A DNA stretch of 12,938 nt, taken from assembly GCA_009785045.1 (NCBI GenBank), contig WQXC01000040.1, forward strand, positions 1 to 12,938, written 5' to 3'. The notes under the pieces were generated by a model that was given only the letters and a program-made list of their open reading frames with translations, did not search any database and had not been told where the DNA came from. How positions within the stretch are numbered: position 1 is the first letter of the stretch; every line of letters starts with the position of its first letter. Position numbers and translations under genes: made by a program. Positions 6,951 through 12,683 of this stretch are shown piece by piece. Source of the DNA: Treponema sp. (GTDB lineage Bacteria > Spirochaetota > Spirochaetia > Treponematales > Breznakiellaceae).

Positions 6951-7505
6951 TTAATTGATTATTGTCCACGAATTTTCTATTTTTTCAAGATCATACAGCC
7001 GCAGGCGCACTTCCTCGCCGGCTCTGTTATTGGTAATCGTAAATGCTTTAACTCTGTTTATGCTCACAAATTCGATATCGTCAACACGGAAAGCGCTGGC
7101 GTCTTCATTTTGCCTGGACGGCACAACAACATGTGTAAAGTAATCCTGAGGCGTTCTTAAAACGATGTTTCTGGATCTCATTGCCGGCTGCGCAGAGATT
7201 CGCCTAAGGTTTTCTGTTGAAGAAATTTCTGCAAAATAATCAGGCGACAAAGCGGCCTTCCATGCTTCGTAATTTCTGTTTTGTATTTGCGTATTTAGTC
7301 CTTCAATGAACTGCTGTACTTCGTCTCTTGTGGAATTATAAAGCTGCTGACTGACTCTGGTAGGATCAAATACAGCGCTGCTGCTGTCTGCTGCTGCTTC
7401 TCCCTGCGTTGTGTCCGGTACGGAAACGCATGAAAATAAAGCTATTGCAACGATGACAGAAATCGCCGTAAAAGAGGCTACAAAAAGAAATTTTTTGCTT
7501 CCCAT
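6951..7505 (-). CDS. Predicted lipoprotein, first gene of the minus operon
   Basis: With the start at 7505 the product is 184 aa. A basic start (MGSKK), a long hydrophobic segment and the lipobox LFSC give a lipid-anchored Cys at residue 26. The mature region is short (about 158 aa) and mixed alpha/beta. The segment YEAWKAALSPDYFAEISSTENLRRI, the later strands VDDIEFVSINRVKAFTI and the ending ENSWTIIN resemble NTF2-like folds, but this is tentative. The frame is open to an earlier ATG at 7550; that start puts 15 charged residues in front of the signal peptide and has a Shine-Dalgarno 15 nt away. In contrast TTGACA-17-TACAGT ends 6 nt before the ATG at 7505, which would be leaderless and gives a normal lipoprotein signal. 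Therefore 7505 is preferred. The family is not recognised with confidence. Confidence 0.8.
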   Translation of the reverse strand: MGSKKFLFVASFTAISVIVAIALFSCVSVPDTTQGEAAADSSSAVFDPTRVSQQLYNSTRDEVQQFIEGLNTQIQNRNYEAWKAALSPDYFAEISSTENLRRISAQPAMRSRNIVLRTPQDYFTHVVVPSRQNEDASAFRVDDIEFVSINRVKAFTITNNRAGEEVRLRLYDLEKIENSWTIIN

Positions 7506-7511
7506 ATGAAT

Positions 7512-7540
7512 ACTGTATCTTAATTTGTTAATTCTGTCAA
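7512..7540 (-). promoter_or_regulatory. Leaderless promoter of the lipoprotein-HEAT-Asp23-like operon
   Basis: On the minus strand TTGACA (7540-7535) is a perfect -35, the spacer is exactly 17 bp, and TACAGT (7517-7512) is the -10. The ATG at 7505 follows after 6 nt, so transcription should begin at the start codon. The promoter lies inside the longer open frame that starts at 7550, which argues against that earlier start. Confidence 0.75.
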
Positions 7541-7592
7541 TGTTTTCCATAATATATAGACTAAACCTCCAATGAACTATAAAGTTACCCTA

Positions 7593-7621
7593 TTGTTTAA
7601 TATGCTAACTTTTGCTAAACT
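7593..7621 (+). promoter_or_regulatory. Probable leaderless promoter of coaD
   Basis: TTGTTT (7593-7598), a 17-bp spacer and TAAACT (7616-7621) end 6 nt before the coaD ATG at 7628. There is no Shine-Dalgarno upstream of coaD. The hexamers are weaker than at 7512-7540, but the geometry is identical. Confidence 0.5.
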
Positions 7622-7627
7622 TGAACC

Positions 7628-8119
7628 ATGAACCAGAAAGCTGCGTTCCCGGGCTCTTTTGACCCCCCAACATCCGGGCATATAAATATTATTCAACGCG
7701 CCGCCTCTATTTTTGATGAACTTATTGTTATTATCGCCGAAAACAAGCAAAAAAAGTACCTTTTTACCGCAGAAGAACGAGCGTCAATGATACGGGAACT
7801 CGTAAAAGACCAGAAAAATGTGTCTGTTACAACTTGTGACTGTTTAATTGTAGATTATTTAAAAAAAATGGGGATAAAACTACTCATTCGTGGGGTTCGT
7901 GGGCTGGAGGATTTCTCCTATGAGTTTGAGTTATCGATGATGAACAGAACGCTGGATCCGGAAATAGAGACTATTTTTATGACAACGGATCCTGAGTATT
8001 TTGTAATTCGATCATCATCAATAAAAGAGCTGGCTTCGTTTAATGGCAATCTGCACGGAATGGTTCCCCCCCTGGTTGCAAAAGCTTTAAAAAATAAGTA
8101 CAATGAACCATCAACATAA
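7628..8119 (+). CDS. coaD: Phosphopantetheine adenylyltransferase (coenzyme A synthesis)
   Basis: The 163-aa enzyme joins 4'-phosphopantetheine and ATP to give dephospho-CoA, the fourth step of CoA synthesis, in the cytoplasm. The N-terminus has PGSFDPPTSGHINII (8-22), with the nucleotidyltransferase TxGH motif at 15-18. LIRGVRGLEDFSYEFELSMMNR contacts substrate, and YFVIRSSSIKELASFNG is the C-terminal family motif. The length matches the E. coli enzyme (about 160 aa). It diverges from the lipoprotein operon with 122 bp between start codons. CoA is the donor of the phosphopantetheine arm placed on AcpP, encoded two genes downstream, so the grouping is metabolically coherent. A hairpin and a new promoter follow it. 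Confidence 0.95.
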   Translation: MNQKAAFPGSFDPPTSGHINIIQRAASIFDELIVIIAENKQKKYLFTAEERASMIRELVKDQKNVSVTTCDCLIVDYLKKMGIKLLIRGVRGLEDFSYEFELSMMNRTLDPEIETIFMTTDPEYFVIRSSSIKELASFNGNLHGMVPPLVAKALKNKYNEPST

Positions 8120-8129
8120 GTTGACAAAT

Positions 8130-8160
8130 TCCAGTAAAATGTCTTGACATTTTTATTGGA
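8130..8160. promoter_or_regulatory. Near-perfect palindrome overlapping the rpmF -35 (operator or coaD terminator)
   Basis: A 31-nt inverted repeat begins 11 nt after the coaD stop. The centre AAAATGTC-TT-GACATTTT pairs perfectly, and after a one-base bulge GTCCA-type outer bases continue to TCCA/TGGA, giving about 14 pairs. The right half contains the TTGACA -35 of the rpmF promoter. TTTT follows, so it could terminate coaD. The overlap with the -35 makes it equally plausible as an operator. Confidence 0.55.
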
Positions 8161-8172
8161 TTTTGTTAATAT
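8144..8172 (+). promoter_or_regulatory. Strong promoter of rpmF-acpP-rnc
   Basis: TTGACA (8144-8149), a 17-bp spacer and TAATAT (8167-8172) fit a sigma-70 promoter. The expected start near 8179 leaves a leader of about 20 nt that contains a Shine-Dalgarno (GAGAGG, 7 nt before ATG 8199). Unlike the other first genes of the window, this unit has a leader. Confidence 0.75.
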
Positions 8173-8198
8173 CATAAATTAGTGAGAGAGGTTGGATT

Positions 8199-8387
8199 AT
8201 GGCAGTACCAAGAGGTAAAACATCAAAAGCCAGGACGCGCCGTCGGCAGTCCATCAACATGAAACTTACTGCGCCTACAATGATAGATTGTAGTACGTGC
8301 GGCAACAAGGTTCTTTTGCACCGTGTTTGCCCTAAATGCGGCTATTACCGGGGTAAGCAGGTAATCGTGCCGAATTCTAAAGTATAA
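8199..8387 (+). CDS. rpmF: Ribosomal protein bL32
   Basis: The 62-aa protein is a large-subunit ribosomal protein. It begins MAVPRGKTSKARTRRRQS, the standard basic bL32 start. It carries two CxxC pairs, Cys31/Cys34 (CSTCG) and Cys44/Cys47 (CPKCG), which make it the zinc-binding form of the family. It starts the rpmF-acpP-rnc unit; rpmF next to fatty-acid synthesis genes is common in bacteria and ties ribosome and lipid production together. A 17-nt gap separates it from acpP. Confidence 0.97.
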   Translation: MAVPRGKTSKARTRRRQSINMKLTAPTMIDCSTCGNKVLLHRVCPKCGYYRGKQVIVPNSKV

Positions 8388-8404
8388 TTTGTAAGGGGAG
8401 AAAA

Positions 8405-8641
8405 ATGGACGAACTATTTGAAAAAATGAAAAAACTCATCGCAGAGAAACTTGAAGTTGATGAGGGCAAAATCACAATGGAAGCGTCGTTCCGTCAGGAC
8501 CTTGGCGCTGACAGCCTTGACACCTATGAATTGGTTTATGCAATCGAAGAAGAAATGGGCATAAATATTCCGGATGAAAAAGCCAATGAATTTGAAACTG
8601 TAAAGGACGCCTACGAATTTATTAAATCCCAGCAAAAGTAA
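8405..8641 (+). CDS. acpP: Acyl carrier protein
   Basis: The 78-aa acidic protein carries growing fatty-acyl chains on a phosphopantetheine arm. GADSLDTYELV (34-44) holds Ser37, the attachment site, and the acidic helix around it (ELVYAIEEEMGINIPDE) is characteristic. Length is normal for the family. A strong Shine-Dalgarno (AAGGGGAG) lies 4 nt before the ATG. Its neighbour coaD makes the CoA used to load the arm. The stop codon at 8639-8641 lies inside the open frame of the next gene, rnc. Confidence 0.97.
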   Translation: MDELFEKMKKLIAEKLEVDEGKITMEASFRQDLGADSLDTYELVYAIEEEMGINIPDEKANEFETVKDAYEFIKSQQK

Positions 8642-8659
8642 AAGCGTTCTCAGTCCTGA

Positions 8660-8664
8660 AAGGA
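8660..8664 (+). promoter_or_regulatory. Shine-Dalgarno supporting a CTG start for rnc
   Basis: AAGGA, within AAAGGAAAA, lies 8 nt upstream of CTG 8673. It is the only well-placed ribosome binding site before the recognisable RNase III domain. Confidence 0.4.
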
Positions 8665-8672
8665 AAAGCAAA

Positions 8673-9383
8673 CTGGCGGTTTTTCAAAAAGCCGCCGGTT
8701 TTAAATTTAAAAATATCGATCTGTTAAATCAATCATTTCTGCATCGTTCTGTTTCAAACGAAACTGGAAATAAAGCCAATAATGAACGTCTCGAATTTTT
8801 AGGCGATTCTATTTTGGGCGCTGTCTGTGCAACTCTTTTGTATCAACTGTTTAAAGAAAAAAGCGAAGGGGATTTAGCCAAAATAAAATCTGTGGTTGTA
8901 TCGGAAGATATTCTTTCGGGAATCGCATTAAATCTTAAAATTGATGGAATGCTTCTTCTTGGCAAGGGCGAAGAAAAATCCGGCGGCAGGACAAAAAAAG
9001 CGATTCTTGCAGATGCCATGGAAGCTCTTATCGGCGCGTTGTATATTGATTCAGGATATAAAACCGCTTTTGATTTTGTATCCCGGTGTATCAAACCGGA
9101 GATAGAAAAAGTAACCGGCACTAATTATTACAAGGACTATAAATCGGTCTTGCAGGAATACTGCCAGCAGCAATTTCGCTGCTACCCTGAGTATAAAATG
9201 GTTAAACGTACCGGTCCTGAACATGACCGTACCTTCTGGATGGAAGTGAGAATAGATGATACTGTTTATGGCACAGGCATAGGCCGCAATAAAAAAAGCG
9301 CAGAACAGGAAGCTGCGCGGGCGGCGTATGAGCAGATAAATGCACCTGATAATCAAACTGGAGGATATTATGAAAAAGATTAA
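8673..9383 (+). CDS. rnc: Ribonuclease III
   Basis: The enzyme cuts double-stranded RNA and processes rRNA precursors. NNERLEFLGDSILG is the signature of the catalytic domain (metal-binding Glu and Asp). HRSVSNE precedes it, and KAILADAMEALIGALYIDSG supplies the second acidic cluster. The C-terminal part, from DYKSVLQEYCQQQF to RNKKSAEQEAARAAYEQI, is a double-stranded RNA-binding domain. With the start at CTG 8673 the length is 236 aa, normal for the family. The start is the odd point. The frame is open from 8604, yet there is no ATG, GTG or TTG until TTG 8814, which is inside the catalytic motif. In-frame residues LSPERKSKLAVFQK already resemble an RNase III N-terminus, so an unusual start further upstream, or a sequence error near the acpP junction, is possible. 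The gene overlaps the next by 14 bp. Confidence 0.9.
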   Translation: MAVFQKAAGFKFKNIDLLNQSFLHRSVSNETGNKANNERLEFLGDSILGAVCATLLYQLFKEKSEGDLAKIKSVVVSEDILSGIALNLKIDGMLLLGKGEEKSGGRTKKAILADAMEALIGALYIDSGYKTAFDFVSRCIKPEIEKVTGTNYYKDYKSVLQEYCQQQFRCYPEYKMVKRTGPEHDRTFWMEVRIDDTVYGTGIGRNKKSAEQEAARAAYEQINAPDNQTGGYYEKD

Positions 9384-10359
9384 TTTTATTTTAGCAGGTT
9401 TAATACTTGTTTTGCTGTTTTCAGCATGTGTCAGTACCGAGCAAAAAGCAGAGGTTGAGAAACCTTTACCCGATGTTGATATATTGGGCGATTATAAATT
9501 ACCCGGAGAGTTTCATGTTTATATCGCTTTTGGGCAGTCAAACATGCAGGGTCCCGGCGCAATTCGTCCTCAGGACAGAGAGGGTGTAAGCGAACGTTTC
9601 CGGACTATAAATGTTGTTGCCGGAAGATATGCAAACGGACATCGTGAAAAGCATAAGATGTACAGAGCAGCGCCTCCTATCATTATTCCGGATCAAAATC
9701 TGGTTAATTATCTTGGTTTAAATATCGGGCTTACTCCTGTAGATTATTTTGGCCGTACTCTTATTGCAAATATCCCCGAGGATATTACCATAGGCGTAGT
9801 TGCTGTAGCAAACGGTGATATGGCTATTGCAGCTTTTCATAAAACAAAAGCAGAGGATTATTACAGATTCAGAGGAACGCTGAGCGGTAGACCAAGCCAG
9901 ACCGAAATGCAGGGAATGAGCAGGTATAAAGGCGCAGGTTATGCAAATATGTACGAAGCAATTGTCCAGAATACCAGGCTTGCACAACGCGCAGGCGGAA
10001 TTGTAAAAGGCATTATTGTTCATCAGGGTGAAAGCGGAGCAGGACTTGCAGATTTTGACTGGGATGAACTTATGGAAGAAATTTATAACGATATGCTTTC
10101 CGATTTAGGTCTTGAGCCTAACTCCATTCCAATTTTGTTTGGTCAAACATGGAACGGCGGCGCCGGTAACACAGGCGGCGCTCTTGCAAACAACGAAAGA
10201 ATTCAAAGAGTATTACCCAATGCCTGGATTATAAGCTCTGTCGGCTGCGGCGGAAGAACAGGTCAGGGTCAGCCGGATAGTATCCACTTTGGCTCCGAAG
10301 GACTGCAACTTCTTGGCACACGCTACGGCGAAAAAATGCTTGAATTGGTGTATAGATAG
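9370..10359 (+). CDS. SGNH/CE6-like carbohydrate acetylesterase lipoprotein (sialate O-acetylesterase domain)
   Basis: The 329-aa product has a lipoprotein signal (MKKINFILAGLILVLLFSAC) with the lipid-attached Cys20. The mature protein has the pattern of the SASA domain used by CE6 acetylxylan esterases and sialate O-acetylesterases. GQSNMQG (55-61) holds nucleophile Ser57, VHQGES (217-222) is the conserved block around the HQGE motif, and DSIHFGSEG (303-311) supplies the catalytic Asp303 and His306. It likely removes acetyl groups from plant hemicellulose or other glycans at the cell surface. The start at 9370 was chosen for its GGAGG Shine-Dalgarno 5 nt upstream; the frame is open to 9340 but that adds residues before the signal peptide. 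It overlaps rnc by 14 bp, so it is co-expressed with housekeeping genes. Confidence 0.85.
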   Translation: MKKINFILAGLILVLLFSACVSTEQKAEVEKPLPDVDILGDYKLPGEFHVYIAFGQSNMQGPGAIRPQDREGVSERFRTINVVAGRYANGHREKHKMYRAAPPIIIPDQNLVNYLGLNIGLTPVDYFGRTLIANIPEDITIGVVAVANGDMAIAAFHKTKAEDYYRFRGTLSGRPSQTEMQGMSRYKGAGYANMYEAIVQNTRLAQRAGGIVKGIIVHQGESGAGLADFDWDELMEEIYNDMLSDLGLEPNSIPILFGQTWNGGAGNTGGALANNERIQRVLPNAWIISSVGCGGRTGQGQPDSIHFGSEGLQLLGTRYGEKMLELVYR

Positions 10360-10372
10360 GAATACTAAGTAC

Positions 10373-10404
10373 TGATCACCTTACTGACGTCAGCAAGGTG
10401 ATCA
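10373..10404. terminator. Palindrome 1 of the CTGACGTCAG family, between convergent genes
   Basis: A 32-bp palindrome with 15 of 16 pairs matched. The core CTGACGTCAG (10384-10393) is flanked by CACCTT on the left and AAGGTG on the right, extended by TGAT/ATCA. It lies between the esterase stop (10359) and the RNA-ligase stop (10408), 3 nt from the latter. The position fits a bidirectional terminator, although no strong T-run follows. Confidence 0.7.
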
Positions 10405-10407
10405 ATG

Positions 10408-11412
10408 TTAATCCTTTTCTTTCAACAAAAAGTCATTGTTTAAAACTTTAAACGACACTGCTTTTGGAGAATTTGCATAACGCACTACAATGCCTTCTTT
10501 ATCTAAGCCGCTTGGGTACTTGCCTTTTGCTTTTTCTAAAAGTGTTTCGAGGTCGTAATTAAACTGCTCGCCTTGTTCTTCTAAGGGTACTGTTTTAAGA
10601 CCAAGTTCTGCGCATAATGCTACAGCGTCATCGTAAGGTAGGTAGCGGTTTGTTTCTGCATCTTTTACATCAAAAACATTCCATTCAATCTCGGCTAAAC
10701 GCAGCTTATTCTTTTGTATGCCAGGACCGATTATTTCTCCTGTAAGAACCAGGTTCTTGCAATACTTGTTTAGTTTTTCTTTAAGACCGTATTTATAAAC
10801 TGGCAGCCAGTATAAAGCATCTTCTTCATCTTTTATTTCCTTATTTCTGCTGCAACATCCTATTTTTCCATCGATGTAATAAACGATCCCTGATGTACCG
10901 TCCATTTTTGTTGTGATGTAATATGGTTTTCCCTTTAATTCTTCTAGCAATTCCAAAGCAGACTGTATACGGATTTCATCAGAAGCAGGAATGCCGTAGG
11001 GGCGTTCTCCAATAATCGTTCCGCCTGCATTGGCAGTTTCCGGGATATACCATTTTTTAACATTAAGTTTCTCGGTTACATCAGTTCCTTCGTTTAATCC
11101 ATACAGTTCCGGAAACTTTTCAAGCGGCAAAAGTAGTCCCTGCGAAAGCTGCCCGCGCATTTTCATTGTACGTATCCTAAAACCCTCGCCGTTATCAACA
11201 TTATCACGGTATGAAGAAGCGCGCAGGAACTCATAGCGCTCATCTATCGGAAGGAAACTATCCACCTCAAAATAAACTCCAAGATCGCCTTCTTTAAACT
11301 CATTCTTTTTTGCTACGCACTGCCAACCCATGATATGTGCAAGTTCAAGAAAATCTGAATCTGGTATAGGGCTAATTCCCCTTACTTTTTGAATAGTAAC
11401 TAACGAACGCAT
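10408..11412 (-). CDS. ATP-dependent RNA ligase, Rnl5/DRB0094 type
   Basis: The 334-aa enzyme probably seals breaks in RNA. Residues 1-110 form an N-terminal OB-like domain (MRSLVTIQKVRGISPIPDSD, then GDLGVYFEVDSFLP), the arrangement of Deinococcus DRB0094 (DraRnl). The nucleotidyltransferase core has motif I KMDG (169-172) with adenylated Lys169, SRN (188-190), the motif GEIIGPGIQKN (225-235) with Glu226, EGIVVR (307-312) as motif IV, and SFKVLNNDFLLK (320-331) with motif V Lys322. These ligases join 3'-OH and 5'-phosphate ends in duplex RNA; that activity is established for the family and assumed here. A strong Shine-Dalgarno (AGGAGG) precedes the ATG. It lies 41 bp downstream of dinD on the same strand, so the two are probably co-transcribed. 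Its RNA target is unknown. Confidence 0.88.
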   Translation of the reverse strand: MRSLVTIQKVRGISPIPDSDFLELAHIMGWQCVAKKNEFKEGDLGVYFEVDSFLPIDERYEFLRASSYRDNVDNGEGFRIRTMKMRGQLSQGLLLPLEKFPELYGLNEGTDVTEKLNVKKWYIPETANAGGTIIGERPYGIPASDEIRIQSALELLEELKGKPYYITTKMDGTSGIVYYIDGKIGCCSRNKEIKDEEDALYWLPVYKYGLKEKLNKYCKNLVLTGEIIGPGIQKNKLRLAEIEWNVFDVKDAETNRYLPYDDAVALCAELGLKTVPLEEQGEQFNYDLETLLEKAKGKYPSGLDKEGIVVRYANSPKAVSFKVLNNDFLLKEKD

Positions 11413-11453
11413 TTTTTCCTCCTGAAATAATTTAATAAATAGTACGTCTATTT

Positions 11454-12278
11454 TTATCTATTTTTTAATAGTTTTTTATCTTCATTTTTTATCCGTCTCT
11501 CTACCTTTTTTACATCTTCTGCCGAAGGTAATTCCTCTGGAACAATACCCCTTTTTAAAAGAGTTTGCCTAATCGCGCGATTGTTGTCTACATGCTCTTT
11601 TTCGATAGGAACAATACCTTTTAAATCTTTTGCCTGTACATTAACAGATGTCATTTCTGCTGCCAGATCTTTTGCTTTAATGCTAACTGTAGGTAGAAAA
11701 TCTGCGAGCGGTCTTTTATCTGGTACACCCATTCTGCGTTTTAAAGCAGAAGTATTTAGTTTAAAAAGCGCTTGATCTCCTTTTGATCTTATAACAGCAA
11801 AATCTTTATCATTTACCCCTCTTTCATATAAAACACCAGATAACATTTTTTCTGTTTCGGCTAGTTTTTTTCTTGCTTTTACACGCTCATAATCCATTAT
11901 TCTTTGCTCTACAATCTCTGCACGTCGTGTTTGTACTGCAAAATAATTTTGAGCAAATGCGATTTGCTCTTTTTTGGCATCACCGTTTTGTGCAATCAGA
12001 TAACAGGCATATCTAGTCAGCAAAATATCGCTAATTTCTTGTTGTGTATTATTACCAACTTCAATAATTTTTGTTATGTCAAAAAAATGATCCTTAATTT
12101 CTTCTCCCGCATTTTTACATGATTCTTTTGCCTTTTCAATGACATTAATAAAATTTCGCCATTGGGTATACACAAGTAATTCCTGAAGTTCCCTAGCACT
12201 CCAACATTCCATATCCTCAAATTCTAAAGAAACTTTTTCAAATTGTTCAAAAAGTTTCATAATTTCTTTAGATTTCAT
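11454..12278 (-). CDS. dinD: DinD-like protein (DNA-damage-inducible protein D, Bro-N-like N-terminus)
   Basis: The product is 274 aa. The N-terminus (ECWSARELQELLVYTQWRNFINVIEKA) is the Bro-N/DinD pattern. GNNTQQEISDILLTRYACYLIAQNGDAKKEQIAFAQNYFAVQTRRAE is split here by the conserved blocks TRYACYLIAQNGD and AQNYFAVQTRR. The C-terminal half (SGVLYERG, then ALFKLNTSALK, RRMGVP, KRPLADFLP) also matches DinD. E. coli DinD is SOS-induced and inhibits RecA-mediated strand exchange; this role is not proven here. The frame opens at 12302, but the ATG at 12278 has a near-perfect Shine-Dalgarno (GGAAGGAA, 5 nt away), while the first ATG has none, so 12278 was chosen. Two tandem promoters and a 38-bp palindrome lie upstream. 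No clear LexA box is seen. Confidence 0.9.
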   Translation of the reverse strand: MKSKEIMKLFEQFEKVSLEFEDMECWSARELQELLVYTQWRNFINVIEKAKESCKNAGEEIKDHFFDITKIIEVGNNTQQEISDILLTRYACYLIAQNGDAKKEQIAFAQNYFAVQTRRAEIVEQRIMDYERVKARKKLAETEKMLSGVLYERGVNDKDFAVIRSKGDQALFKLNTSALKRRMGVPDKRPLADFLPTVSIKAKDLAAEMTSVNVQAKDLKGIVPIEKEHVDNNRAIRQTLLKRGIVPEELPSAEDVKKVERRIKNEDKKLLKNR

Positions 12279-12315
12279 AACTATTCCTTCCTTGTTGTTC
12301 ATTTTAACTATATTA

Positions 12316-12353
12316 AACCTAACAGCTTGCTGACGTCAGCAAGCTGTTAGGTT
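12316..12353. repeat. Perfect 38-bp palindrome in the dinD leader (palindrome 2)
   Basis: Arms of 19 bp match with no error around the centre between 12334 and 12335. The core GCTGACGTCAGC equals the core of palindrome 1, and outward it reads AGCTT/AAGCT and AACCTAAC/GTTAGGTT. Because it lies between the dinD promoters and the start codon it would be transcribed as a very stable hairpin in the 5' leader. It could be an operator, an attenuator, or a terminator protecting against transcription from the left or right. Confidence 0.75.
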
Positions 12354-12371
12354 AACACCTCTGGTAATCAA

Positions 12372-12401
12372 ATTATATCATGATGTCTATACATATGTAA
12401 A
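12372..12401 (-). promoter_or_regulatory. Proximal promoter of dinD-RNA ligase
   Basis: On the minus strand TTTACA (12401-12396), an 18-bp spacer and TATAAT (12377-12372). The expected start near 12365 gives a leader of roughly 87 nt that includes palindrome 2. Confidence 0.55.
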
Positions 12402-12430
12402 GTATATAAAAAGTTAAGTATATTTGTCAA
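12401..12430 (-). promoter_or_regulatory. Distal promoter of dinD-RNA ligase
   Basis: On the minus strand a perfect TTGACA (12430-12425), an 18-bp spacer and TATACT (12406-12401). It abuts the proximal promoter, so the two may be used alternatively. The surrounding region is very A+T-rich, which raises the chance of false -10 matches. Confidence 0.5.
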
Positions 12431-12536
12431 TAAGAAATCGAAATAATTTAAAATAATTTTGAAAAATTAATCTTTTAAGAGCCCACATGGAAGCACTAAG
12501 AACACAGAGAATAATCAGAAAGTTTATTAAGAATAT

Positions 12537-12568
12537 ATACCACCTTGCTAGCCTCAGCAAGGTGATAT
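12537..12568. repeat. Palindrome 3, variant of palindrome 1
   Basis: CACCTTGCT (12541-12549) pairs perfectly with AGCAAGGTG (12556-12564), with partial ATA/TAT pairing outside. Compared over 24 bp with palindrome 1 it keeps both arms CACCTT and AAGGTG, but the centre reads CTAGCCTCAG in place of CTGACGTCAG. It is probably a diverged member of the same family. Confidence 0.6.
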
Positions 12569-12625
12569 CTAAAAATAATCTTATTTTATTAATCCGTGAA
12601 AATCAAGAGGGGAGCTTGACAGTGG

Positions 12626-12683
12626 GGAACCTCGAACTTGGGTCTCGGTGTCGGTTCCACCCTTCGGGTTCGGTTGAGGTTCC
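12626..12683. other. GC-rich structured patch downstream of cca
   Basis: GGAACCTC (12626-12633) pairs with GAGGTTCC (12676-12683). Inside, ACCC (12659-12662) and GGGT (12666-12669) close a TTC loop, and CGAAC (12633-12637) can pair with GTTCG (12668-12672) as an alternative. It is GC-rich in an AT-rich region and begins 16 nt after the cca stop on the minus strand, so it may be the cca terminator or a small structured RNA/repeat. The flanks share a near direct repeat, CCGTGAAAATC and CCGCGAAAATC. It does not fold as a tRNA. Confidence 0.5.

Noticed and set aside
8592..8641. ATG 8586 or TTG 8592 as start of rnc
   Set aside because: TAA at 8601-8603 stops that frame before the RNase III coding region.
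8600..8650. ACP-RNase III fusion by programmed frameshift
   Set aside because: No slippery sequence seen before the acpP stop; a plain non-standard start or sequence error is simpler.
10408..12302. Insertion sequence or transposon
   Set aside because: No transposase, no terminal inverted repeat pair in the usual sense and no target-site duplication recognised; the matched palindromes are reported separately.
12316..12353. LexA/SOS box at dinD
   Set aside because: Neither CTGT-N8-ACAG nor the Gram-positive GAAC-type box fits; the ACAG/CTGT present are in the reverse order.
10373..12568. CRISPR array
   Set aside because: Only three palindromic copies at irregular distances, with genes between them.
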